Source: Aminobacter sp. HY435
Lineage (GTDB): Bacteria; Pseudomonadota; Alphaproteobacteria; Rhizobiales; Rhizobiaceae
Direction of reading: 5' to 3'
NCBI RefSeq assembly: GCF_027568395.1
Contig: NZ_JANKZL010000006.1
Location: 248,001 to 312,000, forward strand
DNA length: 64,000 nt
Both the position numbers and the translations under genes were made by a program. The notes beneath the pieces were generated by a model. The model saw nothing but the letters and a program-made list of their open reading frames with translations. It was not told where the DNA came from and did no database searches. Shown piece after piece: positions 26,300 through 34,275 of the stretch (the first letter of the stretch is position 1; every line of letters begins with the position of its first letter).

Positions 26300-26401
26300 G
26301 GAGCGTTTCCGCTTTTCCTCGAATCGCGAAAACGCTCCATCTCCTTGTTTTGACGCAATTCCGGCGGAAAACCGCGTCACACTTTTCCTGGAATTGCTCT
26401 A
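26300..26401. repeat. mosaic palindromic repeat, copy 1
   Basis: About 100 bp made of two palindromic units. The first has ends GGAGCGTTT (26300-26308) and AAACGCTCC (26330-26338). The second has GCAATTCC (26355-26362) and GGAATTGC (26390-26397). The same element occurs inverted at 36615-36717, with nearly all bases shared. Its last bases CTCTA supply the TAG stop of the DUF1772 gene on the minus strand. Confidence 0.92.
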
Positions 26402-26887
26402 GGCGGCGCGCACAAGCGCCATGACGAAGGCGCCGAGCGAGCCCATGCAGGCGGCTGTGCGAACATGGTTCCACGGCAGCCATTCCTTGAGATAGCGCGC
26501 CCACATCGCGGCCCCATCGGCACTTGCGGGATCGACGGCGGCGAGCGCGTCGTTGAGCGGCACGTTGAAGACCAGCGTCACCGCAAGGCAGCCGAGCAGA
26601 TAGGCGACGCTGCCGGCGAGCAGCCAGGCCGCGCCGGGTTCGCTCCAGCCGAAGACCGCCTTGGCCGCGAGAGCCAGAGACAGCACCGCCAGCCCCATGA
26701 ACACGACCATGAAGGCCGGGTTGATGATGGTCAGGTTGATCTGCTGCATGGCGGCGATGCCCTGTGCCGCCGGCAGCCTGGCAAACGACGCCATGATCGT
26801 GTTCGAGAAGATGAAGAACAACCCGGCGGCAAGGCCGCTGCCGATCACGGCGAGGAAGGTGAGCGCGGGAAACATTGTGGCGATCAT
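26399..26887 (-). CDS. DUF1772 membrane protein
   Basis: Integral membrane protein of 162 residues with about four helices, DUF1772 (anthrone-oxygenase-like) family. Typical segments are LAAGLFFIFSNTIMASFARL near the N-terminus, FNVPLNDALAAVDP in the second half and WNHVRTAACMGSLGAFVMAL at the end. The function is unknown in bacteria. The start overlaps the stop of the NmrA-like gene by four bases (ATGA), so the two are one operon. The stop codon lies inside a repeat element, so the original C-terminus may have been altered by its insertion. Confidence 0.86.
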   Translation of the reverse strand: MIATMFPALTFLAVIGSGLAAGLFFIFSNTIMASFARLPAAQGIAAMQQINLTIINPAFMVVFMGLAVLSLALAAKAVFGWSEPGAAWLLAGSVAYLLGCLAVTLVFNVPLNDALAAVDPASADGAAMWARYLKEWLPWNHVRTAACMGSLGAFVMALVRAA

Positions 26888-27726
26888 TTTGTCTCTCCCC
26901 AGGCACCCGATGCGGCAGCTGCGGTGGCGTAGTCGCGAAAGTCCCGCGCACGACGACCAAGTCCCCGTTCGACGCCGTCGCCGAGATGGGCGTTGCGCCC
27001 GTCGAGCACTTCGGTGAACAGCATCGTCAGCAGCGCATTCAGGTCCGGCGGCAGCCCTTCGGCGACCAGTCCTGCCTCGAAATCGGCGGGCGTGATCTCG
27101 GTGAAGCGGATATCCCGGCCGCTGGCGGCGGCAATTTCGGCAACGGCGTCACGGAAGCTGAGCAGACGCGGACCTGTGAGTTCGTAGAGCTGGCCGATAT
27201 GGCGGTCGTCGGTGAACGCAGCGACGGCCGCATCGGCGATGTCGTCGGCATCGACGAACGGCTCGCCGACGTCGCCGACCGGCAAGGCGACCTCGCCGGA
27301 GAGCACCATGTCGCGCATGAAGCTTTCGCTGAAGTTCTGGGCGAACCAGCTGCAGCGCAGAACCGTCCACTGGGCGCCCGAGGCGATGACCGCCTGTTCG
27401 GCGCGCTGGGCTTCGGGCTCGCCACGACCGGACAGCAGGACCAGGCGCTTGACGCCCCTGCTGACTGCAAGCCGGGCGAACTCGCCGACGGTCTCGGCCG
27501 CGCCCGGTGCGGCGAGATCAGGATGGTAGGCGATGTAGGCGGCGCGCACGCCTTCAAGTGCCTCGGCCCAGGACGAGCGGTCGTCCCAGCCGAAGGCGGG
27601 CATGGCTTTGCGCGAGCCGATGCGGACCGGCAGGCCTTGGGCCGCAAGCTGCTCGGCGATACGGCGGCCGGTCTTGCCGGTGCCGCCGAGGATGAGGAAT
27701 GGAGCATTCGCATTCTCAGACTGCAT
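26884..27726 (-). CDS. NmrA-like NAD(P)-binding protein
   Basis: Atypical short-chain dehydrogenase of the NmrA/SDR_a group, 280 residues. The dinucleotide loop is LILGGTGKTGRRIAEQL near the N-terminus, and NSF-like or catalytic Tyr-x-x-x-Lys is not evident, as usual for redox sensors in this group. GGAGG lies five bases before the ATG at 27726, favouring this over upstream starts at 27741 and 27759. It is followed in the operon by the DUF1772 gene and is divergent from a TetR regulator across a perfect palindrome, so it is probably repressed by that regulator. Confidence 0.88.
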   Translation of the reverse strand: MQSENANAPFLILGGTGKTGRRIAEQLAAQGLPVRIGSRKAMPAFGWDDRSSWAEALEGVRAAYIAYHPDLAAPGAAETVGEFARLAVSRGVKRLVLLSGRGEPEAQRAEQAVIASGAQWTVLRCSWFAQNFSESFMRDMVLSGEVALPVGDVGEPFVDADDIADAAVAAFTDDRHIGQLYELTGPRLLSFRDAVAEIAAASGRDIRFTEITPADFEAGLVAEGLPPDLNALLTMLFTEVLDGRNAHLGDGVERGLGRRARDFRDYATAAAASGAWGETK

Positions 27727-27744
27727 CTTGGCCTCCAACATAAC

Positions 27745-27773
27745 GTGAGCAATACTCACATTTGCAAATGTGA
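27745..27773. promoter_or_regulatory. TetR operator: perfect 18-bp palindrome plus adjacent inverted repeat
   Basis: TCACATTTGCAAATGTGA at 27756-27773 is a perfect 18-bp palindrome in the gap between the divergent NmrA-like and TetR genes. A second inverted repeat, GTGAG (27745-27749) and CTCAC (27755-27759), overlaps its left edge. Position and symmetry are those of a TetR-family operator controlling both directions. Confidence 0.75.
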
Positions 27774-27789
27774 TAAACCCTCATATTAT
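27762..27789 (+). promoter_or_regulatory. promoter candidate for the tetR-like gene
   Basis: TTGCAA (27762-27767) and TATTAT (27784-27789) are separated by 16 bases. The -35 box lies inside the 18-bp palindrome, so a bound repressor would block polymerase. Confidence 0.5.
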
Positions 27790-27821
27790 GGCCGTCAAGC
27801 GGAATCGCGGTGGGCCTGGAC

Positions 27822-28445
27822 ATGGACAAGACCGAAGAGAGCGGCGCGCTGCGCCGGGCGCCGAGCCAGAAGCGCAGCCAGGAGCGGGTCGAGCGCATGC
27901 TGCGGGCCGCCACCGCCCTGATCGAGGAAAGCGGCAGCGATGCCATGCGCATGGGCGAGGTGGCCGAGCGCGCCGGCGTCTCGATCGGCTCGCTCTACCA
28001 ATACTTTCCCGACAAGGGCGCCATCGTGCGCACGCTGGCCGAGCGCTACAACGCCGAGGGCCGCGCCTGCATCGCCGACGGGCTGGCAGGCGTGCGCGAC
28101 GTGGATGGCTTGCTCCAGGCCTTCGGCGGGCTGGTCGACACCTATTACGGCATCTTCCTGGCCGAACCGGTGATGCGCGACATCTGGTCGGGCACGCAGG
28201 CCGACAAGGCGCTGCGCGACATCGACCTGCGCGACTCCAGGACCAACGGCGCGCTCCTGGCCGAGGCCTGGCACCGCGTCATGCCGGGCGTCGATACTGG
28301 CGAGGTCGAGCGCAAGGCGTTCCTGATCATGTCGCTGGGCGAGGCGGCGATGCGGCTGGCGATCTCGGTCGAGCGGGCGGAGGGCGATGCGCTGGTGGCC
28401 GACTACAAGGCGATGGCGCTGCGGGAGATCGCGGCGATTGGCTAA
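27822..28445 (+). CDS. TetR/AcrR family transcriptional regulator
   Basis: Repressor-type regulator of 207 residues. The N-terminal HTH reads MRMGEVAERAGVSIGSLYQY with the following FPDKGAIVRTLAERYN, the signature of TetR proteins. The C-terminal half is helical and probably binds a ligand, which cannot be inferred. It is divergent from the NmrA-like/DUF1772 operon and a perfect palindrome lies between them, so autoregulation and control of that operon are likely. An alternative GTG start at 27810 adds four residues. Confidence 0.9.
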   Translation: MDKTEESGALRRAPSQKRSQERVERMLRAATALIEESGSDAMRMGEVAERAGVSIGSLYQYFPDKGAIVRTLAERYNAEGRACIADGLAGVRDVDGLLQAFGGLVDTYYGIFLAEPVMRDIWSGTQADKALRDIDLRDSRTNGALLAEAWHRVMPGVDTGEVERKAFLIMSLGEAAMRLAISVERAEGDALVADYKAMALREIAAIG

Positions 28446-28473
28446 GCGCGGCTACCTGGCCAGCTTTGCACCG

Positions 28474-28582
28474 CCCCTCATCCCCTGCCGGACCTTCTCC
28501 CCGTAAGAACGGGGAGAAGGAGGCTGGCCGCGGCGTCGACGCCCCCTCTCCCCGCCTGCGGGGAGAGGGTAAGGGTGAGGGG
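28474..28582. repeat. palindromic intergenic repeat (CTTCTCCCC type), copy 1
   Basis: Element bounded by inverted ends CCCCTCA (28474-28480) and TGAGGGG (28576-28582). It contains a perfect 12-bp hairpin, CCTTCTCCCCGT with ACGGGGAGAAGG around AAGA, and a second GC-rich hairpin near 28545-28568. A related copy in the same orientation lies at 34165-34260, sharing the CCTGCCGGACCTTCTCCCCG block and the AGAAGGAGGCTGGCCG block. Confidence 0.88.
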
Positions 28583-28622
28583 CAGCGCAAGCTGACGCGA
28601 GTTGTGCGGGCCTACACCAAAC

Positions 28623-28647
28623 AAAAAACCCGCCACGAGGGCGGGTT
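28623..28647 (-). terminator. intrinsic terminator after rpmE
   Basis: Read on the minus strand, AACCCGCC (28647-28640) pairs with GGCGGGTT (28634-28627) around a 5-base loop and is followed by T residues to 28623. It lies 27 bp after the rpmE stop. Confidence 0.88.
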
Positions 28648-28673
28648 CTTGATAGCCAGCGATACAGGTCGGC

Positions 28674-28895
28674 TTAGATGCCGAGGCCTTCGTAGCGCTT
28701 CTTGAACTTCGACAGACGGCCGCCGCGGTCGAGCAGGGTCTGCTGGCCGCCGGTCCATGCCGGGTGCGTGGTCGGATCGATATCGAGGTTCATCGTATCG
28801 CCTTCCTTGCCCCAGGTGGAGCGGGTCATGTATTCGGTGCCATTGGTCATCACGATCTTGATGACGTGGTAGTCGGGATGGATATCGGCTTTCAT
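28674..28895 (-). CDS. rpmE: 50S ribosomal protein L31
   Basis: Ribosomal protein of 73 residues beginning [20 protein letters not shown] and containing [20 protein letters not shown] and a C-terminal [15 protein letters not shown]. No cysteine is present, so this is the zinc-independent (C-minus) form. The ATG at 28895 is the family start. It is monocistronic with its own terminator and is divergent from the ABC exporter. Confidence 0.97.
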   Translation of the reverse strand: MKADIHPDYHVIKIVMTNGTEYMTRSTWGKEGDTMNLDIDPTTHPAWTGGQQTLLDRGGRLSKFKKRYEGLGI

Positions 28896-29082
28896 CGCTC
28901 TATTCCTGCTGTCGCGGCGCGGATTGCGCAGGTATCCTGCGGCGATGCGCCTCTTTCGAAAATTCGAAGCCGCAGCTAGATAGACCACGGCTTCAGAAAC
29001 GGTCGGCGTGCCTATACATCAGCCGAAATTGAATCACAAGGCCGCCCAGCCGGCAAAGGGCAGCGGCCGAGAGGGAAATGTC

Positions 29083-30888
29083 ATGGCGAACACCACAACG
29101 GCCGCTAACGAAGAGCGCCGGCGTTCGCTTCGCCCGCTGGGCAGGCTCTATCCCTATCTCTACCGCTATCCCAAACTGGTGGTGGGCGCCATCGTTTCGC
29201 TGATCGCCGCAGCCGTCACCACGCTGACCTTGCCGATCGCGGTGCGCCGGATGATCGACCATGGCTTCTCGTCCGCCGATTCGGATTTCATCGCCAACTA
29301 TTTCGCCATGCTGGTGGCGATCGCAGCACTGCTCGCGCTGGCCTCGGCCTGTCGCTACTATTTCGTCATCACGCTTGGCGAACGCGTCGTCTCCGACATT
29401 CGCCGCGACGTTTTCTCCCATGTCACCAACCTGTCGCCAGCCTTCTTCGACACGGCGATGTCCGGCGAGATCGTCTCGCGCCTGACCGCCGACACCACCC
29501 AGATCAAGTCGGCAGTCGGCGCCACCGCCTCGGTTGCCCTGCGCAACGTCATCCTCGGCCTCGGCGCGCTCAGCATGATGGTGGTGACGAGCCCGAAGCT
29601 GTCGGGGCTGGTGATCGGCGCCATCCCGCTCATCGTCCTGCCGCTGGTCGCCTTCGGCCGCTCGGTCAGGCGCAAGTCGCGCCTCGCCCAGGACACGCTG
29701 GCCGATGCCACCGCATTCGCCAGCGAGCAGATCGGCGCCATCCGCACGCTGCAGGCCTTCACCAACGAGAAGCTGGTCACCGGCAAGTTCGCAGCCGCCG
29801 TCGAAACCGCCTTCAACGCAGCCCGCGCCTCGGTTCTGGCGCGTTCGGTGCTGACCTTCTTTGCCATCTTCACCATTTTCGCCTCGGTCGTGGCCGTGCT
29901 GTGGTTCGGTTCGCGCGACGTGCTCGAAGGCGTCGTCTCGCCCGGCACGCTCGGCCAGTTCCTGCTCTATTCGGTATTTGCCGCCGGCGCGCTCGGCGCC
30001 CTGTCCGAAGTCTGGGGCGAACTGAGCGCCGCTGCCGGCGCGGCCGAACGCATCACCGAGATCCTGGCCGAAGAGCCGACGGTCGCCGCTCCCGCCGCGC
30101 CGGTGGCGCTGCCCGCCACGAGCACCGGCGCGATCGAATTCCGCGACGTGACCTTCTCTTATCCGGTCAGGCCCGACAGGGCTGCCGTGCATGGCATGAG
30201 CTTCACCGTCAAGCCCGGCGAGACGGTGGCGATCGTCGGGCCATCGGGTGCCGGCAAGAGCACGGTGTTTTCGCTGCTGTTGCGCTTCTACGACCCGGAG
30301 AAGGGTAGCGTGCTGATCGACGGCGTCGATGTGGCAACGGCCGATCCGCGGGCCGTGCGCGAGCGCATCGCCATCGTGCCGCAGGACGTGACGATCTTCG
30401 CCAGCGCCGCAGCCGACAACATCGGCTTCGGCCGCCCCGGCGCTGCGAAGGTCGACATCGTCAGGGCCGCTGAGGCAGCACTCGCAGACGAATTCATCGA
30501 AAAGCTGCAGGACGGCTACGAAACCGAAGTCGGCGAGCGTGGCGTGACGCTGTCAGGCGGCCAGCGCCAGCGCATCGCCATTGCCCGCGCCATCCTGCGC
30601 GACGCGCCGATCCTGCTGCTCGACGAGGCGACATCGGCGCTCGACGCCGAAAGCGAAAAGCAGGTCCAGCAGGCGCTCGAGCACCTGATGCGGGGCCGCA
30701 CCACCGTCGTCATCGCGCATCGGCTGGCGACCGTGCTCAAGGCCGACCGCATCCTGGTCGTCGATGGCGGCCAGATCGTCGAGGAAGGCACGCACCAGAG
30801 CCTCGTGGCCAGGGGCGGCGTCTATGCCCGCCTCGCCAAGCTGCAGTTCGACACCGGCGCCAGCGCCTTCAAGGGTGCCGCGGAGTAG
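29083..30888 (+). CDS. ABC exporter, fused membrane and ATPase domains
   Basis: Half-transporter of 601 residues, MsbA-like. The N-terminal 330 residues hold six transmembrane helices, starting around LVVGAIVSLIAAAVTTLTL. The C-terminal ATPase has Walker A GPSGAGKST (about 386-394), the signature LSGGQRQR (about 490) and Walker B ILLLDEATSALD. It should act as a homodimer, exporting a lipid or amphipathic compound; the substrate is unknown. AGGG precedes the ATG at 29083; a longer frame from 29008 has no such signal. It is divergent from rpmE. Confidence 0.93.
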   Translation: MANTTTAANEERRRSLRPLGRLYPYLYRYPKLVVGAIVSLIAAAVTTLTLPIAVRRMIDHGFSSADSDFIANYFAMLVAIAALLALASACRYYFVITLGERVVSDIRRDVFSHVTNLSPAFFDTAMSGEIVSRLTADTTQIKSAVGATASVALRNVILGLGALSMMVVTSPKLSGLVIGAIPLIVLPLVAFGRSVRRKSRLAQDTLADATAFASEQIGAIRTLQAFTNEKLVTGKFAAAVETAFNAARASVLARSVLTFFAIFTIFASVVAVLWFGSRDVLEGVVSPGTLGQFLLYSVFAAGALGALSEVWGELSAAAGAAERITEILAEEPTVAAPAAPVALPATSTGAIEFRDVTFSYPVRPDRAAVHGMSFTVKPGETVAIVGPSGAGKSTVFSLLLRFYDPEKGSVLIDGVDVATADPRAVRERIAIVPQDVTIFASAAADNIGFGRPGAAKVDIVRAAEAALADEFIEKLQDGYETEVGERGVTLSGGQRQRIAIARAILRDAPILLLDEATSALDAESEKQVQQALEHLMRGRTTVVIAHRLATVLKADRILVVDGGQIVEEGTHQSLVARGGVYARLAKLQFDTGASAFKGAAE

Positions 30889-30913
30889 GCTTCTCTTGGA
30901 ATTGCAATGCATG

Positions 30914-30938
30914 TGATATACATTGATCTTGTATATCA
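30914..30938. promoter_or_regulatory. VapBC operator candidate
   Basis: TGATATACA (30914-30922) and TGTATATCA (30930-30938) form a perfect inverted repeat with a 7-base centre, ending 11 bases before the antitoxin ATG. It is strikingly A/T-rich for this genome. Autoregulatory operators of AbrB-type antitoxins look like this. Confidence 0.7.
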
Positions 30939-30949
30939 TGGAGGCTTGC

Positions 30950-31180
30950 ATGCAGGTTTCGAAATGGGGCAACAGCCTCGCTATCAGATTGCCCGCCCAG
31001 GTCGTCGAGGCGCTTGACCTGAAGGAAGGCGACGAGATCGACATCCGGGTTGCCGGCGACCGCGCCTTCGACATCGCTCTCGACAGAAGCCGCGCGCGCG
31101 CGCTGGAACGCCTCAACGGGCTGCGCAAGCCGCTGCCCGCCGGGTGGCGGTTCGACCGCGACGAGGCAAACGTAAGGTGA
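30950..31180 (+). CDS. vapB: AbrB/MazE-type antitoxin (VapB)
   Basis: Antitoxin of 76 residues. The N-terminal swapped-hairpin DNA-binding domain reads MQVSKWGNSLAIRLPAQVVE and continues LDLKEGDEIDIRVAG, the SpoVT/AbrB pattern. The C-terminal half (LERLNGLRKPLPAGWRFDRD) should wrap the toxin. GGAGG lies five bases before the ATG at 30950. The stop overlaps the toxin start by one base (TGATG). A perfect palindrome lies in front, giving normal autoregulation. Confidence 0.9.
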   Translation: MQVSKWGNSLAIRLPAQVVEALDLKEGDEIDIRVAGDRAFDIALDRSRARALERLNGLRKPLPAGWRFDRDEANVR

Positions 31181-31599
31181 TGGCTGCGGCGGACGAGCTG
31201 CTCGACACAAACATCCTTGTCTACGCCTTCACCACGGACCCACGCAGTAAGACGGCCGAACAGCTGCTGGCCAGGGGCTGCAGCGTCAGCGTCCAGGGAC
31301 TCAACGAGTTCGCCAATGTCGCGCATCGCAAGCTGGGCATGAGTTGGGCCGAGATCGGCGACGCCATCGCGATCATTCGCACGCTGTGTCCACGCGTGCT
31401 GCCGCTGAATGCGGAAATCCACACGGAAGCCTTGAGACTGGCCGAACACGACGGCCTGTCGTTCTACGACGCGCTTGTGGTTGCTACGGCTCTTTGCGCG
31501 AACTGCACTGTCTTGTGGTCGGAAGACATGCAGCACGGCAGGGTAATCGAAGGTCGTCTGCGGATCGTCAATCCATTCGCCGTGAACGAGGGCAAATAG
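31180..31599 (+). CDS. vapC: PIN-domain toxin (VapC)
   Basis: Ribonuclease toxin of 139 residues. The PIN-domain acidic residues are visible: Asp9 in LLDTNILVYAF, Glu in GLNEFANV and the Asp pair in GLSFYDALVVATA, which bind the Mg ion. VapC toxins cleave initiator tRNA or rRNA; the target here is unknown. It follows the antitoxin with a one-base overlap. GTG at 31177 is an alternative start. The pair stands alone between an exporter and a nitroreductase, so it is a small accessory module. Confidence 0.9.
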   Translation: MAAADELLDTNILVYAFTTDPRSKTAEQLLARGCSVSVQGLNEFANVAHRKLGMSWAEIGDAIAIIRTLCPRVLPLNAEIHTEALRLAEHDGLSFYDALVVATALCANCTVLWSEDMQHGRVIEGRLRIVNPFAVNEGK

Positions 31600-31622
31600 G
31601 CCCTCGCCTTACAAGCCAATCT

Positions 31623-32312
31623 TCACAAGAACGTCGCGATCTCCGCCAGCGGCCGCTTCTCGGTGGCGTGCACCGGGATCGTGGCGTCCTCCTTGGGGTA
31701 GCCGACGACCATCAGGATATACGGCTTGTCGTGCGGATCGCGGCCGCAAATCTCGTTGAGAAAGCTCATGGGATTGGGTGTATGCGTCAGCGTCGCAAGG
31801 CCTGCGCGGTGCAGCGCCGCGATCAGGAAGCCGGTGGCGATGCTCACCGATTCCGGCACGTAGTAGTTCTTGCGCATCACCCCGTCAGCCGACCGGCTCT
31901 TGCGCTCGCCGAAGATGCAGATCAGCCAGGGCGCCTCCTCGAGGAACGGCTTCGACGCGTCGGTGCCAAGCGGCGCCAGCGCCTTCAGCCATTCCTCGCC
32001 GGCACGTCCCTCGTAGAAGGCGCGTTCCTCGATCTCGGCCGCTTCGCGGATTTGCCGCTTGATGTCGGGATTTCCGATGACGGCGAAGTGCCAGGGCTGG
32101 TGATTGGCCCCGTTGGGCGCGGTGCCGGCAGCCATGATGCAGGTTTCGATGATGTCGCGCGGCACCGGACGCGTTGAGAAATCGCGCACCGTGTGGCGTG
32201 TCCTGATCTCGTCGTAGAACGACTGCGCGCCGGCGCGCATCTCGTCCAGGGGTTTCTCCTTGTAATCAGGCAAGGGAAGCGTGCGGTAGCTGTGGCGGGA
32301 CGAGATGGTCAT
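31623..32312 (-). CDS. nitroreductase family flavoprotein
   Basis: FMN-dependent oxidoreductase of 229 residues. Seen segments are [16 protein letters not shown] (FMN phosphate site), [18 protein letters not shown] and a C-terminal [18 protein letters not shown], typical of the BluB/iodotyrosine-deiodinase-like branch of nitroreductases. The N-terminal extension ([18 protein letters not shown]) also fits this branch. BluB function would need cobalamin genes nearby, and none is seen, so the substrate is left open. The ATG at 32312 is chosen over 32375. Confidence 0.88.
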   Translation of the reverse strand: MTISSRHSYRTLPLPDYKEKPLDEMRAGAQSFYDEIRTRHTVRDFSTRPVPRDIIETCIMAAGTAPNGANHQPWHFAVIGNPDIKRQIREAAEIEERAFYEGRAGEEWLKALAPLGTDASKPFLEEAPWLICIFGERKSRSADGVMRKNYYVPESVSIATGFLIAALHRAGLATLTHTPNPMSFLNEICGRDPHDKPYILMVVGYPKEDATIPVHATEKRPLAEIATFL

Positions 32313-32407
32313 CGGATTGCTCGCGCGTTGCTGGAACTTCGCCCGGACAATCTTCAAATAGCCTGCCTGCGTCAACTGGATGCCGACGGTGCCACTGCCG
32401 GCTCCCG

Positions 32408-34062
32408 CTACCCCGCCGCGTGCCTGCCGGCGCAGCGCCCGGAAAAGATGCAGCCGCCGAGGAAGGTTCCTTCAAGCGCATTGTAGCCGTGATAGCCGCC
32501 ACCGCCGAAGCCAGCGACCTCGCCGGCCGCGTAGAGGCCCGGCACCGGTTCGCCCGACGCGTCCAGCACCTGACCATCGAGATTGGTGTGCAGCCCGCCC
32601 AGCGTCTTGCGCGTCAACACGTTGAGACGCACCGCAATCAGCGGACCGTTTTCAGGATCGAGGATCTTATGCGGCTTGGCCGTGCGCACCAGCCGGTCGC
32701 CGAGATAGCGGCGCGCGCCGTGGATGGCGGTGACCTGCGCATATCCTTGCAGAACGGATTGTCGATCTCGCGGTCGCGCGCCCCGATCTGGGCGTGCAGC
32801 CGGTCGTGGTCGATGAGGTCGTTGCCGGCAAGCGCGTTCATGCCCGCGACCAGGTCGCGGAGATTGTCGCGCACGACAAAATCCTCGCCATGCCGCTTGA
32901 AGGCCTCGACCGAAGGCGGCGCGCCCTTGGCGCGGCGGCTCTTCAGCACCTCAATCCAGCGGCCGGAGGTAAGGTCGGGGTTCTGTTCGGAGCCCGACAG
33001 CGCGAATTCCTTCTTGATGATCTTCTGGGTCAGCACGAACCATGAATATTCGTAGCCGACAGACAGGATGCGCTTCAACGTGCCGAGTGTGTCGAAGCCG
33101 GGCAGGAACGGCGCCTCCAGCCGCTGCCCCAGCGCATCGAACCACAGCGACGACGGCCCCGGCAGGATGCGGATGCCGTGGTTGGGCCAGATCGGGTTCC
33201 AGTTGGTCACACCCTCGGTGTAGTGCCACATGCGGTCGCCATTGATGACCGCGCCGCCCGCTGCCTGGGTGACCGCGATCATGCGGCCGTCGACATGATG
33301 CGGCACACCGGCGACCATCCTCTTCGGCGCCGGCCCGAGACGCACGACCGGCCACGCCTTGCGGACGAGATCGTGATTGCCGCCGATGCCGCCGGAGGTG
33401 ACGATCACTGCGGCAGCGCGGATCTCGAAATCGCCGACCACGGCGCGGCCCGACTGCTGGCCGCGCTCGACCCTCGACGGCTCGAGCACCTCGCCGGCGA
33501 CACCCGTGACGGCACCGTCGGTCTTGATCAGGCGGCTCGCCTGATGGCGGAATTTCAGCTCGATGCGGCCAACGGCGGCGTGCTCCCGGACACGCCGGAC
33601 GAACGGTGCCAGCACGCCCGGCCCGGTGCCCCAGGTGACGTGGAAACGCGGCACCGAATTGCCGTGGCCATGTGCCTGGGCACCGCCGCGCTCGGCCCAG
33701 CCGACGACGGGAAACCAGCGCATGCCCTGGGCATGGAGCCAGGACCGCATCTCGCCGGCGGAAAAATCGATGAAGGCCTCGGCCACCTTGCGCGGCCAGA
33801 AATCTTCCGCGCGGTCGAACTGTGCCGAGCCCATCCAGTCCTGCAGCGCCAAGTCGCGGCTGTCCCTGATACGCATGCGGCGCTGCTCGGGGCTGTCGAC
33901 GAAGAACAGGCCCCCGAGCGACCAGAAGGCCTGGCCGCCGAGCGAATTCTCGCTCTCCTGCTCGAGGATGATGACGCGCTTTCCGGCGTCCGCCAGCTCG
34001 GCCGCGGCAACGAGGCCGGCGAGCCCGCCGCCTATGACGATCGCATCTGCATGATCCGCCAC
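32408..34062 (-). pseudogene. FAD-binding dehydrogenase, frameshifted
   Basis: Flavoprotein of the KstD/fumarate-reductase type. The GTG-initiated frame from 34062 has the FAD loop IVIGGGLAGLVAAAELADAG and runs for about 440 residues to DNPFCKD. There it shifts: the family C-terminus (ILDPENGPLIAVRLNV, LGGLHTNLDGQVLD, GLYAAGEVAGFGGGGYHG) continues in another frame to the stop at 32408. Loss of one base near 32740-32742 explains it; 1655 bases are one short of a whole 552-codon gene. The first frame alone would end at 32638 without the FAD-binding C-terminus. It is either a real pseudogene or an assembly error. Confidence 0.85.
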
Positions 34063-34164
34063 CTGCCCCTCCCAAGCCCTTTGTTGGTCAAGTTTCCGAC
34101 AAAAGCATCGTCGCGATCAAGGAGAAACCAGGTTGACTCAGTTACCTCGCGGAACGAGGCAGCT

Positions 34165-34260
34165 GCCCCTCTCCCCTGCCGGACCTTCTCCCCGTACGAC
34201 TGGGAGAAGGAGGCTGGCCGAAACGCCGACGACCCCTCGCCCCGTTTACGCGGAGAGGCA
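34165..34260. repeat. palindromic intergenic repeat (CTTCTCCCC type), copy 2
   Basis: Second copy of the element at 28474-28582, same orientation. It shares CCTGCCGGACCTTCTCCCCG and GGAGAAGGAGGCTGGCCG but has diverged in the hairpin loop and the right half, so the main stem is shorter (CCTTCTCCC/GGGAGAAGG). Confidence 0.85.
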
Positions 34261-34275
34261 GTTTGTCTGGATCAA

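Noticed and set aside
28474-28582. A CRISPR-like array of short hairpins
   Set aside because: There are no regularly spaced direct repeats or spacers; this is one palindromic element. No cas gene is in the window.
31623-32312. BluB (DMB synthase) call for the nitroreductase
   Set aside because: No cobalamin gene or cobalamin riboswitch is near, and the BluB-specific residues cannot be confirmed by eye.
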